Below are positions 39,996 through 53,389 of a stretch of DNA of 64,000 nucleotides, one piece after another. Within the stretch, counting starts at the first letter, position 1. Each line of letters begins with the position of its first letter. Made by a program: the position numbers and the translations under genes. A model generated the notes under the pieces. That model was not told the DNA's origin. It worked only from the letters and a program-made list of their open reading frames with translations, and made no database searches. The DNA lies in NCBI RefSeq assembly GCF_001640805.2, contig NC_066855.1:1804015-1868014 (forward strand), written 5' to 3'. Source of the stretch: Lates calcarifer (Eukaryota > Chordata > Actinopteri > Centropomidae).

Positions 39996-42377
39996 CTTCA
40001 TGGTGTCAGCATATAAACAAGCGGTGACGCCCTGAGGGATGGATTCAATTAGAGGAAAGATACACAAGGATATGCTCTGTCAAACCTCTGAAAGCAAGAA
40101 GCCTGCTCCACACCACAGACACACATGCACATGTAAGTACACACACACACGCAAACTCTCAGAACAATGCTTTCATCAGAGAGGCAACATTATCAAACTC
40201 ATCAACACCTCAAAAAGTACTCTGTGCTCTGCTCTCATGGGTTCTTTTCAGCCCTCACACTCTCTCTCACACTCTTTCTCTCTCACAGGCAAACATGCAC
40301 ACACACATTTAAAGTCCCTTTCTTCTCGGCTAATGAAGGGAAAACAATATTCAAGCCTTATGTCCTCCCCTGCCTCCCTGCATCACACTGCTGATTCACT
40401 CTGATTCTGTCCACTAATGATCTGACACCAGACACCAGGACACAAACAACAAAGAAGAGTGTGTATTAGCATGCACGTGTATGTAGCTCTTGTACTGTAT
40501 ATGGGTGTGTGAGTGTGTGTGTGTGTGTGTTCGGGGTGGGGGGGTGGGCGGGAGCTAGGAGACGAAAGGAGAAACAGGGTAACAGATTAAAAAGAGCAAA
40601 AGTTTGGTGCAAAAAAAAAAAGTTTCAACTCATTTCATTAAGTTCTCTCAAGCTCTTATTTCTTTCATGAGAGCAGGGAAATGAATCCTCAGCAGGAAGA
40701 GATGAGGTGCACACACAGTCCGAGGCCGATCAATACGGACGAGTCTCTCTGAATAGATATTATTCATTGTGTTTACTATAACTCACACAGGACGTGGTTC
40801 TGCATCCGTCTCTGCTCTGCCCCGTCTCCACACATACCACACAGCCTTCGTTTGCTCTTTCTCAAAATCTATATTTCCCACTGAGGGGCAAAGCTTGACA
40901 AGATAGTACAGTTGTACCAAGAACTGTTGCAGATGTATGAGGATATAGATCAACCCTACACTTGTTGCACATGAGCCTTGCAAAGCCAAAAAGCATCCCA
41001 GAAACTATAGCTTTTAAAACCAGATTTATGTGAAAATATACTTGAGAATCAACTTTTCCCTGTCAGATACCTGTAGATACTGGAACCATCAGTGAATATA
41101 GCACGAGTTGCCACCTATCCACATCTCGTTAACACTTCATACTTCATACAATCTAGGTGTTGCACATATGTAATAAGTCATGGTTGTGAAACTGCACAGC
41201 CTGTATCACACCTTAACTTTGTTCAGAGACAAACAATGGTGGATGGACTGAGATACATTTGACAGTATCATGTTTTTTCCAGACTGAAAATGCAAAGACG
41301 ATTAACTTCCTAGTGATTGAGAAGAACTGTCAGTTGATAATATTTACTGTAAAATTGAATCCCAAAGCTAAAATACATTTACTGAATATATATTGAATAT
41401 ATATACAAATATTTCCAATTTTTCCATGGTCCATACTATGACTTAACAAATGGTGGTTTCATTTCCCTCCAAAAATACTCACTGGATTTCCAAAACACAT
41501 ATGAGCCCATTTTAAAAGACCATGAATACTGCTTACTTTGTACAGTATGTAACTGCTTGATGCAACCTGCTGAAATTCTGGGCTTACAACTCCCCATTAT
41601 GTTCATAAAAGGAATTCAGATCAAAGCTCAGAGGATTCTTACAGAGGATGTGCACAGGCATCTCTTCTTGATTAAAACTCACTCTGCCCTGAAGTTCAAA
41701 CACGACAAAGGCCGAGTACTGGTGAATGCAAGGTGTCCTGGCTCGGGAAGCAGCTGGGGAACTGAGCAGAGATGGGTATCAGGTGCAGTGACATTCAACC
41801 ATACGTCAAAACCTGCGTGTGTGAGTGTGTGTGTGTGTGTGTGTATGTGTGAGTGTGTTCCCTTATTAAAAGCTGTTCGTGGGATTTGCAGGAAAGGGCA
41901 GGCCAGACTGCCACAGCAGGAGGAAACGGACAGATGGATTCTGAGAGAGATAAGGTAAGTGGACATAAGAAGCAGGGATAAAGGCAGAGAACGGGTTCAG
42001 GTGTGAAATGTGGGGTTCGGGTGTTTTGATAGATATTGTTTACCAGATGAGGGGGGTAATGAGAAAGATAGAGGGGCCAAAGAAAAGATGTATAGTCTAC
42101 CTCCCAGACGTGAACTGGCCTCTTGCAGACTTCTGTATTTACCCTGACTATGACAAGACTGAAAACCTAAGCCGTTATCACTGATACGACCAGTTCCGCT
42201 AACCAGGACCAAATGAACCTGCCAGAGCAAAACTAAGCTTTGGGTCCCTGCTGATACTAATCTAATTGCTATAAACACAATAAACCAGCTGCTGGGAAAG
42301 CAGGTAACTTTCCCAGGACCCCAAACCCAAGGGGACCTTGGCCAGTTGCCCGGTCACTGATCCAGCCTCGTCTCTGA

Positions 42378-42413
42378 CAATCACACAACACTGTTGCTTG
42401 TATGATGAGGACA
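42378..42413 (+). repeat. Dispersed repeat fragment, copy 1 of a 36-bp shared block
   Basis: Matches 44629-44664 at 35 of 36 positions (CAATCACACAACACTG, then TGCTTGTATGATGAGGACA). Nearby 42700-42780 holds AGGTTTAGGCACAAAAACAA, a motif common in fish repeats, so the larger repeat probably extends on both sides. Confidence 0.8.
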
Positions 42414-44628
42414 ATCCATGGTGTTGAGGGCTTTTCTGAGCAGCTCCGCATGAAACTCACATCAGCAATTCAAAATATCATGCCTCACTTACAGCAAGAG
42501 CAGAGAGTCCACAGAAAATGCATTTGATGCCCTTGGTGGTCTTGAATTGTGGATTTGGCAGTTCTAAACGAAACAACGAGGTACGTTGCTTGCGGTGGCT
42601 GATTTTCTGCCACTGCTACTGGCAGGCCGATATCCATTCAGCGCCATGACAGTGCCTTCCAAAGCTGTTACAAATGACAGCTGAAAAATAAAACTACTTT
42701 CTCCATGGTTAGGTTTAGGCACAAAAACAACTTGGTTAGAGTTAGGAAAAGATGGTGATCATGGATTTCAGGAACCAATGCAGGAAATTGGGATCAAACA
42801 TCAATCTCTCGTGTCGTTTTGTTGACCAATCTGTGGACTTTGTGGCTCTGTGACATCACACTATTTCCTCTTTTGCTCCTGACAGACAAGAGTCATGGTC
42901 ATTAGAGGGCTTGTCACTTGAATGTACACATATGTTGTTTTTACACATTCGCTAAAAAGACTAAGGCTGTCATTTTTCTTGAGTGAACTTTTTTGTGTCT
43001 GCAAAGTATGGGAACATCTGTATTTAGACTCAGCCAGAAGTTAGTTTGAGAAAGGGACAGTAATTGAAACTTTTCAAGTCCAACGACAGGAAATCATTGG
43101 GGATACGATTATAAATTGGATGCTGTGAAGAGGAATGCTGACACTGAAATCACTCTCCCCTTTCTTAGCTCTGTTTCTCTTCAGTGGCCTCACTTATTTG
43201 ACAAACCTTTTTCTTTCTTTTACCACTCTTGACAACCCGCCCCTTTCTATGTCGTTGTTTTCGCAAGAGTGCAATGCCTTCTCTTCAGAGAGCAAACTTT
43301 TCAAAGCCAAAAAACACAGCAACTGTGTTGTGAGGGTGTGCAAAACAGGAAGGAAGGTAGCTCGGAGTGAAAAGTGAGGTTTATCTCTCAAGTCAGAGAC
43401 ATCTGCTGCTGCCTCACCTTTGCTGCTCATCTTCTAGCAATCCCTCCTTTCACCAAACCCCTCAAAGCTTTTTTTTCTCTCTGATCACTTTCTTTCCCCT
43501 CTCCTTTCACTTTTCTGTCTGTATCGTCTTACCCCAGCTATTTACTGGGAGGAGACTGACAAGAATGGAACTTTTTTTTTTGGAGGAAGAGGTGCTGAAC
43601 ATGCCAGAATAAAATAAAAAAAGGACTGAAAGAGGAAGGATGTTCATGAAATATTGAGGGCGACTGCTGCAGCCCTTTGTAATGTGTGATTCGTCATTGT
43701 CATTGTGAATAAATGTGTGCATGTGTGCTCATGCATGACTGTGCATTCACACTTTAGAAGTTATTTATCTGGGTTTTTGAGCCCCCACATGACAACATGC
43801 CATTTTTATCAGAAAAACAGATGGCAGTTGTCTAACTATCTTCTTGTTCTGAACAGGTGAACATTAAACCTCTATTGATCAGGCTTGGTATCCTTACTTC
43901 ACCTCTTTCTCTTTTACTTAATCTATTTTTCAGCATATGCTTTAAATCCATTTGCCAAAATTTGGTTCCAGCAGAGTTGAGAATGTCTGCCCCTGGGAGA
44001 CAGAGTAGTGGCCCAAATAAGCCACCAAGCAGCATCTGAACCCAGTTAGCTTCATTACTGTGCATGTTTATCACTTGTTGTTTGCCAGTAGGTTGTAAAG
44101 CCTAAGACATATAATAGGAGGGATCAGACTGCTGGTGAAGCCAGGTTTTACAAACACTTGGGAAAAGTCATCAAACATGTTCAACAGCTGACAGAATTAC
44201 CCAAAAGGCAAACTCTCAGCAAGTCCTCATATCCAAAGGACAAAAGAGGTACTTTATCTGCCACCTCTAAAACCACAACCACATAACTACTTAGTTAGGG
44301 TTTGGCAACAATTGTGGTCATGGTCAAAAGCAGCCAGTGCTGAATGCTCAGAGGATAATCCAAGCTTCCAATCCAAGCTAAAACTTTATTGGAACCAAAC
44401 GTATCAGGGTCTTGCATTTATGTTCAGTGTCAGCACCCACAGTGGCCACTTCCATTGATCTGACTTAATAGGGCATAAGGGACATACAAAATTAATGAAA
44501 GTGAACAGTGTCGGATCTCTTTAACATGTTTTGAAGGGCTACAAAAACATCATGGGTGAGGAAAGTCATTAATACCAGAACCACAGGAGGTTACTTATAA
44601 GGAAACACATAGACAGGATAGCACTGAA

Positions 44629-44664
44629 CAATCACACAACACTGCTGCTTGTATGATGAGGACA
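44629..44664 (+). repeat. Dispersed repeat fragment, copy 2 of the 36-bp shared block
   Basis: Same orientation as 42378-42413, one mismatch. The related motif TTAGGGTTTGGCAACAA lies upstream at about 44295. Confidence 0.8.
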
Positions 44665-45960
44665 GTTTCAAAACACTGGGCCAGTTGTAGCCTGAAGGTT
44701 CACAAAGCATGCTTGTGACCTCAGAGATGCTAGTTTGAATTAAATGTGGGAGTAAACTTTCTTATTGGTGAGTGACTACATTAATTTGAAGCTGCTGAAA
44801 CAGGGCTTAGTTGGTTTTCCTTTAAAAGAAATCTGGTTTTAGTTAAATCCTTTTTATTCTGTGTCTATAAACTGTTGAACTGTTGCAATATTCCCATAAC
44901 TCAGAGGGGGGAAAGGGAAAATGATCAACACCTATAAGGCCTGACAAATACTGGCTATCTTGCTCTGACACATATCACTTAAAATAAGCATTAAGCTTGT
45001 AAATAAACTGCCTCAGCGACAAACTGAGAGGCACAACTCGCCGTCGTGTTACAGTGGAGCGACTGGAAAATCCTGCTGGTATAACACTGTAAATCCCAAC
45101 CGCTCGCTGACATGGCTTATCAGAAGCCTGAGTCAGGAGCCGAGGAGTTAGGAGGTTGAGGGAAATAACGGCATATTGTTACGCCAGCTGTATCAGTGCC
45201 TACCATATGAGGGGTGGAGCGGATGGATGGGAGAGAGACAGTGTGTGTGGGGGGGTGCAAGACTGAAAAAGAGGAATATGTGAGAGACAGAGCATGTGTG
45301 AGAGATGACATGAAGGAAAGGAGCGACAGGAGAAATGTGAAAAACGTGAAAGATGGGGGAAGAAGAACAGGCAAGTGAGAGAGACAGAGCTGAAGACATC
45401 AGTTTAATGTCCTTACAAAACATTTCAGCACAGTGGCTGCACCATCATGTGTGGGTATGTGTGTGTTTGGGGCGGGGTGTTAGATAACTGACCTAATGAT
45501 TTCCCATGGGGGGGGCATCAGCGACAGCAAACACCATTAAACTTTTACCAGCTTACATTATTGATAAATCCAGCCTTCACTCCAAGATGCTGTCCATTTA
45601 AATAGCCTGCAACTTTGTTTCATGCTTCCCACTCATGAATATGGATGCATACAGTACACCAACTATTATACTGACACAATGGGGACTCTTAGGAGAAACC
45701 ATATGGAGAGATCAATTTTTATGTGAGAGCGGTGAAGGAAAAGGCTGACTTCATTTCAGCTGCAGACGCAGTCAGCTCGTGAACTGCTGCCTTGTGCTTT
45801 TATAAGTGAGTGTTACATATGAAATGTATGCGCCGAAGGGGGTGGTGGGTTCCTAATAGGCTCCAACACACAAACAGCTCCTCCACATACACACACAAAA
45901 CACACACATCTCTCTCATCAGCCTGGAAACTCCCCTGTATCTTGCCACTGCGGACTGTGA

Positions 45961-45973
45961 GTTGCTAAGCAAC
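45961..45973. promoter_or_regulatory. Palindromic X-box-like (RFX) site
   Basis: GTTGCTAAGCAAC is a perfect inverted repeat with one central base, resembling the RFX-factor X-box half-sites GTTGC and GCAAC. It is a motif match only; activity is not shown. Confidence 0.4.
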
Positions 45974-47074
45974 GCGGGCTTTCACTGAGAAGTATTGTGG
46001 AGTCACATCTCTATTGCTGTGGTGTCTGTAGCTGAGGTGATGGGGCAGAGTTGTCGCAGCTACGCAGCAGAACTTTGAGCAACGCGTTTGAAAGTCTGTG
46101 ATGTGTTTGACATTTATTTCAGCGACATCATCAACCATGGAAACCATCTCGAATACGAAGAATTCTCTTTTCTACCCTCAACCATCTGCTAAGACCGAAC
46201 TCCTGCTTCGTCATCTCAGCTCACTCACACATTATCCTTAGCTCTCGGCATGGATTTCAAACTGACGAGGTCGTTGGTGTGAAAGAGCAAAGCGTGACCG
46301 AAGAGTTGATCTTACACCTGCAGGGCTAAAAAGGCTCAGATCTACCACACTCATAGCAGAAAATACCGCTCTACTATCCTATTAAATACAAGCCGGCCAA
46401 CATGTGAATAGCGAGAAGAGGGAGAGAGAGAGAAAGGGAGTAGGAAAGAGATTTCACACTTTTGTTGAAGCTGGCTCGGTGACGTAATATTAGGAAATAT
46501 CACTCTCTCCACTACAGTCAGCGGGAAGGTAGAAAGGGAAGACTATACTACAGTATATCATACACTGACAGAGTGGCTCCTGCTGCCATTTGGAGCTTCA
46601 AATATGCAAATTTTTGCAGTAGAGTTTTATGACGGACATTATTTGCTCAGTAAAAGGCTTTTTTGCGCTCATCTGAGAATGTCAAATCAGCAGCTTTGTA
46701 TGGGCAAAGTAACCTCTTGCATGTCACTAGATGTTATAGTGCTGGAATCTGTATTACCCAGTGTAATGGCTCTCCTCAGTGGTGATTACACTACTTTGCT
46801 GTTCATCGCCTGGAAGCTGATGAGGAGGGATTATGTTATTGTGCTCACCAGTGTGAGTGAAGACAAGGTTAAAGCCACATAGTTAAGTTGTCAGTGGCTT
46901 GGAAACATCCGGTTTATTGACAGAGAAACACACACACAGATACACACAGGAAGAAGTATCAATACATGCCAATACAAACAGATACATACAGATTTTTTTT
47001 CTTTTAACACATGCAAACAGATCGATATAGAAACACACATTAAAACACAGGGAAACATAGACACACACAGTCAC

Positions 47075-47077
<3 letters not shown>

Positions 47078-47149
<72 letters not shown>
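47078..47149. repeat. Compound (TC)n-(CA)n microsatellite
   Basis: About 18 CT units (47078-47114), then ACG, then 16 CA units (47118-47149). A TG array follows at 47282-47307. Confidence 0.97.
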
Positions 47150-47153
<4 letters not shown>

Positions 47154-47271
47154 CACCTGCGGCCAGGAAGTGCTCTCAAGGCTCTGAATTAGCAGATGTG
47201 TGGCTGTCAGACAGGATACAGCACCATATCTGTCATCCTAATTGACAGAGATGTACTGGCCAGTGTGTGTA

Positions 47272-47308
<37 letters not shown>

Positions 47309-47819
47309 TTGTGTGCACAGGTGCTTGGCTATACAGTATGTGTAAGCATGAGTGAGAGCTTTATCAGCCCAGGGGAACAGAAAGAATATATATTAGATGT
47401 CTGAAGAGAAGTTGACCTCCTACAGAAATCACTCCAATATCTGCACATTTTTTTTGAACACACACGCACACACATCTCATATCTCATGTCCATTTCTTGG
47501 CGAGTCAAGAAAAAAAAGATATGCAAGGTAAACAGAGATGAAAAGGAAAATGAAGAGCAAATTAAACAGGCAAAAAGCGAGGGAGAAAAAGAGAGATGAG
47601 GAATGAATAATTGATCTGAAGTGCTCATGAGGCTTTAATCCCTGACAGAGTGATTTTTACACACAAATCCAGAGTATGATATCACCGCTAATGGCTGCTA
47701 CTGGCTGATAGACCTGTTGTGGCTTGACACATACACACACTCTCTAAAAGTCTTGGGCGCAACTGCTGTGTCAGAAAGTGTGTGTGATCAACAACAGAGA
47801 GAGAGTTAAACAAGGGCAG

Positions 47820-48350
47820 AGGTCAGGCAGTGTTTCAATTCCCTGTAGCTTCTCATTAATTAAGCATTGACTGAATGGCTCTCTCGTTGTCATTCGGTCT
47901 ATCTCTCTTGCCCAGTCTCCAGTCTGCCACCGCTGCCGTTTCATTCATGAGCAAAAGCTATTTGGAGCCCTCCTTCCATTCAGCAGAATTAGCATTGAAT
48001 GTGCAGACACAGTTTATGAGTGCCTGAGGAAATCCAGTTAAATGCCACGGCAAACAAATAGGCCCTTAATCCTTTAGGGAGAGGAAAGAGAAAAACACAC
48101 CTTGTGCTGCATTGTCAGGTTAGCAAGAGGTCAGCTAGCTAGCGGAATGAGAGAAAAGCTTTAGAAAAAAAATAAAAGTGGAAGTGAAAAGAATGCCCCA
48201 ACTAGAAATATGCAAATTGAGGGAAATTACGATATGAGAAAAATGCGGCGCAGCGCCAGGATCAGCATGATTAACAGGAGGTCAGTTTTATCAATGCAGC
48301 TAATCTGGCCCCGGAACACAACACAGGCTAATATTAGGGAAGTTAGCGGA
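47820..48350. other. Candidate conserved noncoding block
   Basis: Sequence of non-repetitive character rich in TAATTA, ATTAA and AATTAGC motifs, with an octamer ATGCAAAT-like site near 48208. This is judged only from composition and motif density; conservation cannot be seen from one sequence. Confidence 0.25.
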
Positions 48351-49483
48351 GGCACGCTACTGTAGTCTGCACGCACACACACACTACAAATGAGCACACA
48401 TGAAAGCTCTCACACACACACACACACAGGATATTCATGTGCAAGATACAGTTCAAATATTTAGAGCACTCTGAAAAGCTAATTAGCAATCAGCGCTAAC
48501 AACGGGAAAGCACATTTAAACTCCTGCAATGACGACATGCTCATGTACACCCGCAGAATAAAGGCTTATGCAAAGTTATGGTGACCCGTCAGTGTTGGAC
48601 AAGAAAAGGTTTAAAAAAAAAAACATATATTGTTAATTAAAGAACAATTCTGTTTTATTATGACATGGATCAGATTTTTGTACTCTTATTTTAAGTGTAG
48701 CCCCACTTCCAATCTTTCCAGAGCTTTCAACCACATCTCACAGTCTTCTCCAATGAATGGGAAATGCTCAGATGTTATCACTTGTGGTTAGAAGCTCTGG
48801 AAAAGACCAGTAAGTGAGCCTTGAGTTGAGATTATTTTGTCAAACTGTCGTAAAAGTACATAAGTAGCAAGTGTGTCATTGCTCAAATATACTTTATTCT
48901 GTGGTACTGCACTAGTTTTCCCAACTTCCTGTGCTGAACCTGACAAAGAATGTGACTCTGATCCTAAAAATTTGGGGTTTCTGTGACAAGCTTGAAGTCA
49001 GTCTTACACCTGCAGAACAGCAACTGTGTTCACTCGAGCTCTAATCTTTCTGTCTGTGGCTTTTTCCCATCTGAACATTTTGAAAAGAACACAGAACGGC
49101 CTGTTCTCGCTGTCTTTTCCCGTCCTGTTCTGGATAAGAAAGAAATAAAAGCGTATTTGAACGCTCCGTCCTAAATCACGAACAGTAGTGGGTTGGGTTT
49201 TTTTGGGAGGGGGTTTCGGCTACGCTGGCAGTGATGTGCCTGAGAGTTAAAGGCTGATTGGCTGGTGTAGCATGAGGAGACATTTCTCAGACTGCAGACG
49301 CTGGAGAGAGATAGTGAAGTGGTTTGTTTTTATTACTGCTACTAAAATACATTTCGATTTCATCTGTTGAGAGAGAGATAAAACTTAGGTAGATATGTTA
49401 CCACAGTTCATATACACACTTTCATAAACATACAATTATATACAGGCATCTGTGTTTCTGTCTGCAGTGCATTTTTATGGGAT

Positions 49484-49506
49484 ATTTATTTATTTATTTA
49501 TTTTAT
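49484..49506. repeat. (ATTT)n microsatellite
   Basis: About five ATTT units. Confidence 0.95.
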
Positions 49507-49696
49507 ATTTGTCCCCACAATGTAGGTTCTACAAGTACACACACACTCTCTCTCTCTTTAAGTCTTATAGTGAATAATAAGTGGGCCAGTGAGGGTGGTG
49601 TAATGTCTGGTGTGTTCTGCGTTTTGTCTGGTTCTCAGTGCGCTCAAAGTATCCCTCAATCTCCGCTTGGCTGCCACTTGTGACCACCACTTCATG

Positions 49697-49699
<3 letters not shown>

Positions 49700-49735
<36 letters not shown>
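49700..49735. repeat. (AC)18 microsatellite
   Basis: Eighteen uninterrupted AC units. A further CA array lies at 50574-50597. Confidence 0.98.
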
Positions 49736-49738
<3 letters not shown>

Positions 49739-50897
49739 CACAGAGTCATTACAATAGAGACCTGGGGAACCGTAGGCCCAAACCAGCAGTCTTCACTGAG
49801 CAGAACTCTGCTTTGCCTCCCTCCCCTGACTCCACTTTCTTCTCTCCTCTGGTCTCCTCTCCAAGCCAAGCCAATCCTCTGGCACTGAGCAGCCCATTAT
49901 ACAAAGCAAATAAGCCATGGCTATAGGCTCCAATAGCTTCTCAGAAAGGGAGAGAGAGGTAAGCAAAGAGTGTGTGTGAGAGAGAGAAAGAGCCCATAAA
50001 CCTCAGTGACTCTAAAAGCTTTGCCAATCTCAAAGAATGCCTTGTGGATATTAAGTGTTGGATGACTCAAAACTTTCTCTGTAGCTTTATAAAAATCCCA
50101 GGTCTGTGTTGTTTGGCTCGCTCCGACATCAGAAAGAAGGAGAAAGAAAAGAAGGAAGAGAGGACGACTTCTAAAAACGATCTCTAAGAAGGCCTTGCAA
50201 ATGCAACAACAGCAAATTTAAATCTTCAAGCATAAGCTTCTTTTGACAGCCTTCACCTAACTGCAGCTTAGATGTCTTTGTGATGAAGTTCAAACGTGCG
50301 GCAAAAACCCAAACAAGAACAAACAGTTATTGAACAGCAACCCTAAATAACCTCTCCCAGACCTCTGCGCCAATACAAAGCCATCATCTAATATGCTCCC
50401 AAACCACAACCTCCACAGTCCAGAGCGTGTGGAGTCTGATGGAGCATTCCTCCACCTAAAAGTGCACCACACTGTGAGTGCCATAAACTGTTGCTGGTAT
50501 TAATACGCTACCAAGCCCCAGACCTTCTCTTGCTCTCTCTCACGCACCCATGGGCAACACATCTAAGGTCACTCACACACACACACACACACACAGTATA
50601 AAAATCAGAACAAATACATGGCATGCAAACAGTGTCCACCTCTCCATGACAACAAAGAAAATGTTTACACTCCAGCGAAGGCAGCTCCTTCTTATTGGCC
50701 AGGATCCGGTTTCTATGGCAATGGAGTCGGCATCTCTGTGTTTGGGGCATCGTGAGCTGTGTGTGTGTGTGTGTTGATGTTATGTACAGTACAGGAATGT
50801 GTACACATATGGCTGTGATTACACAAACACACACATGCAGAGATGCAGCAGGAATATCATGTGTCTCAAAATTGGGAGTTTGACCAGTGGTTTTTCT

Positions 50898-51244
50898 TTA
50901 AAGGGGATCTATTGTGCTCATTTTCCAGCTCTACATTTTCATTCTCAGACTCCTCTACAGTAGCTTTGTATCAAGGTTTTAAAAAGAATCCTTATTCATC
51001 TATTCTTGTACGAGCCCTTTATGCAACCCCTCGGTTCAGCCGCAGTCTGAAACAGACTGTGTTACCTCCTAGTGAGCCCTGGTTAATTTCCAGAAGCTTC
51101 CTCTGTTTCTGGTGCAACATAAACAAACTATAGTAACCCAGTGCTTGTGAGAATATGAAATATGGAATATGACGACATGAACATGACACTGTAACATTAT
51201 ATATATGACAGAAAATGAGGAAAGGCATAATAGGTCCCCTTTAA
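50898..51244. mobile_element. Non-autonomous DNA transposon (MITE) with TTAA ends
   Basis: The left end is TTAA-AGGGGATCTATTGTGC and the right end, reverse complemented, is TTAA-AGGGGACCTATTATGC, so the inverted termini agree at 14 of 16 bases beyond the TTAA. TTAA flanking both ends fits a target-site duplication of the piggyBac type, and the 347-bp length with no meaningful coding frame fits a MITE mobilised in trans. The superfamily is inference from TTAA and length; other TTAA users are possible. It lies inside the long first intron. Confidence 0.8.
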
Positions 51245-51517
51245 AGAGGCTGTTTTCATTCTAGAGAGTGTTCTTCCAAGACAGGGATGGGATTTAATAA
51301 CATGCCTAGATGGTGTGTATGCTCTTATCTGAGTAGTTACATTTGTCTTAGACGGCAAAACACTCTTCTTTTTAAGTTAAGATGAATCTCTTTAAAATGC
51401 ATCTCCTTACATGAGAAAGAATAAGAAAAAAGCTGGAAATAGTGTAGTATTCACATTCGTTTTTTGAGCAAAAGGAGCCATGAAAAAATCAAATGCACAC
51501 CCAATCAGACAAATACT

Positions 51518-51519
<2 letters not shown>

Positions 51520-51555
<36 letters not shown>
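51520..51555. repeat. (CA)18 microsatellite
   Basis: Eighteen uninterrupted CA units following a CTCT lead-in. Confidence 0.98.
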
Positions 51556-51556
<1 letters not shown>

Positions 51557-53389
51557 CTAATCCATGTGCGGCCTTCACACAAGAGTGCAGCGGGAAGTAG
51601 CTGTCGGCGAGCCCCTGTAATGAGGGAACACCAGTAAGCGCCAGGGGAAAAAAGAAGCGGATGGAAAGAGAGATGGATGGAGAGAGCTGAGAGCGACAGA
51701 GGAAAATCCAAACAATAGGAAACAAACAAGAAGGGAGACTCAAAACACAACAGCTCTGTTGAGAGATGGACAGAAAAAGGCTGAAGGAAAAAAAAGGGTG
51801 AAGATCAGAGGGAGTCAAATTGGACCAGTATGAGTTTTTAATGCAGTTAGTGAAATCAATATTTGTGCAATGAAACTGCCAGAATGATATTTTGTTCTCA
51901 TATTGAATATCTGTTTCTAATGCACTGTTTTCAGGCACCCGCGCCCAAATCCAACCCCAAATTTTCCAGGTGAAATTTTCCAAGCGGTGCATTCAAGCAC
52001 ATGACTTCCAGTAAGGAGGATCTGTCTCCCGCTTTCATCCGCATCACCACCCAAAGGTAATATAACTAAACTGTCCATCTGCCTGTAATGCTACATCTCA
52101 GATCCACCTACAAGTTTCTGAAACTTTCATGGACTGAATAAAGTCAAGGAAATGCAGTCGAAAGCCCCAGAGGCACTGATTAAGTGGATCTTTGAGTTAA
52201 AATGTTTTGCAAGGGCAAGAATAGACTCCACTTCTTTCATTGTCAGAAGTACACTGGTACAAATATTAGTAAGTGTAATTACCATGTAAACTCAAATTAG
52301 GGTTCAACAGATTTAGAAAAGATACATTGGGTAAAAAGAAATAAAGGAGAGATAAGAGATCATCAGACAGAATGGGTGAGGCTCATCAGTAAACAGGGGA
52401 GCAGGGGAATAAAAGGTTCAGGAGTCACGAGGAGCAGTCAGCTCTCTGGGGGCCCCTGAGCTGCGCCGTGTGAAGTGGCCGATGCCTTCCCAGGTGCACA
52501 TGGCACAAACAATATGCCTTTCACACAGAAACAAAGACCAGCAAGAGGGGAGAGAGACAGAGAGGCAGCTCTACAACACAATTACAGCACAGCAGATCTG
52601 TGTTTCTCTGCTGCTCTGACGAGCACCAGGGAGCCAATAGTCCCTGTTTTCCAGAGCAATCAAATAGCACTTTTACACAGACAGAAATAAAAACACATGG
52701 AGTCATATGTTTTGTTATCTATCCACTTTGTTCATTCAGTCAGTTACTTGACGAAGAACGACAAAACATCCATTTTTCATACGGTGGTGTAATGAGTCTG
52801 CATCATGCTTGCAAGGAAACAAACACAGTTCCCTCTGGTGACTTCTCATCACCTGGTAGTCTCTGGATGTGATTTAGCTGAGTTTCAATTAAAACTTCTG
52901 CTCCAATGTGCCTCTCATACAAACACTGAAACAGATTCTTGCCAAAGGAGCACATCACCACCTCAAATGGCACTCACATCCTTTGAACAAAGACAGTAAA
53001 CACTCTGTTTCAGATGTTTCTCGTCACATCCATGATTGCAATCTATTTTCCGCAAGAGTGCTATTATTCAGACTGTGTACCACCTGTTTGATTTGCATCG
53101 GTTTGATCTTGGTGTGATCTATTTCGGCAGTGTTTATGTGAGGATTTGAGACCTGTGGCATTGGCACCTGTTAATGCGGCAAACAATAGCTCTAACCGCT
53201 GCCAGAGCTGGTGTGGGTGATGCAGAACACCTGGATTTTATGCATTTTTGTCTCTCTTGATGCTCTTTAATGTATCTTGCAAACAGAAGCTACAATTTCA
53301 TGACAGATGCAACCTAATGGTAAGTGACGAGGACTGATCAAAACCAGCCTTGAGACAAAATGTCCAAGCTTGTGTGAAACATTATTAGC

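Noticed and set aside
40066..40073. ATATCCTT on the minus strand, a possible U12 5' splice site for the first intron
   Set aside because: The phase-2 frame upstream reads CFQRFDRA and does not resemble the conserved segment before the S1 Trp; probably a chance match.
51519..51992. 157-codon minus-strand open frame
   Set aside because: It ends in a CA array translated as Cys-Val repeats, has no recognisable domain, and sits in intron.
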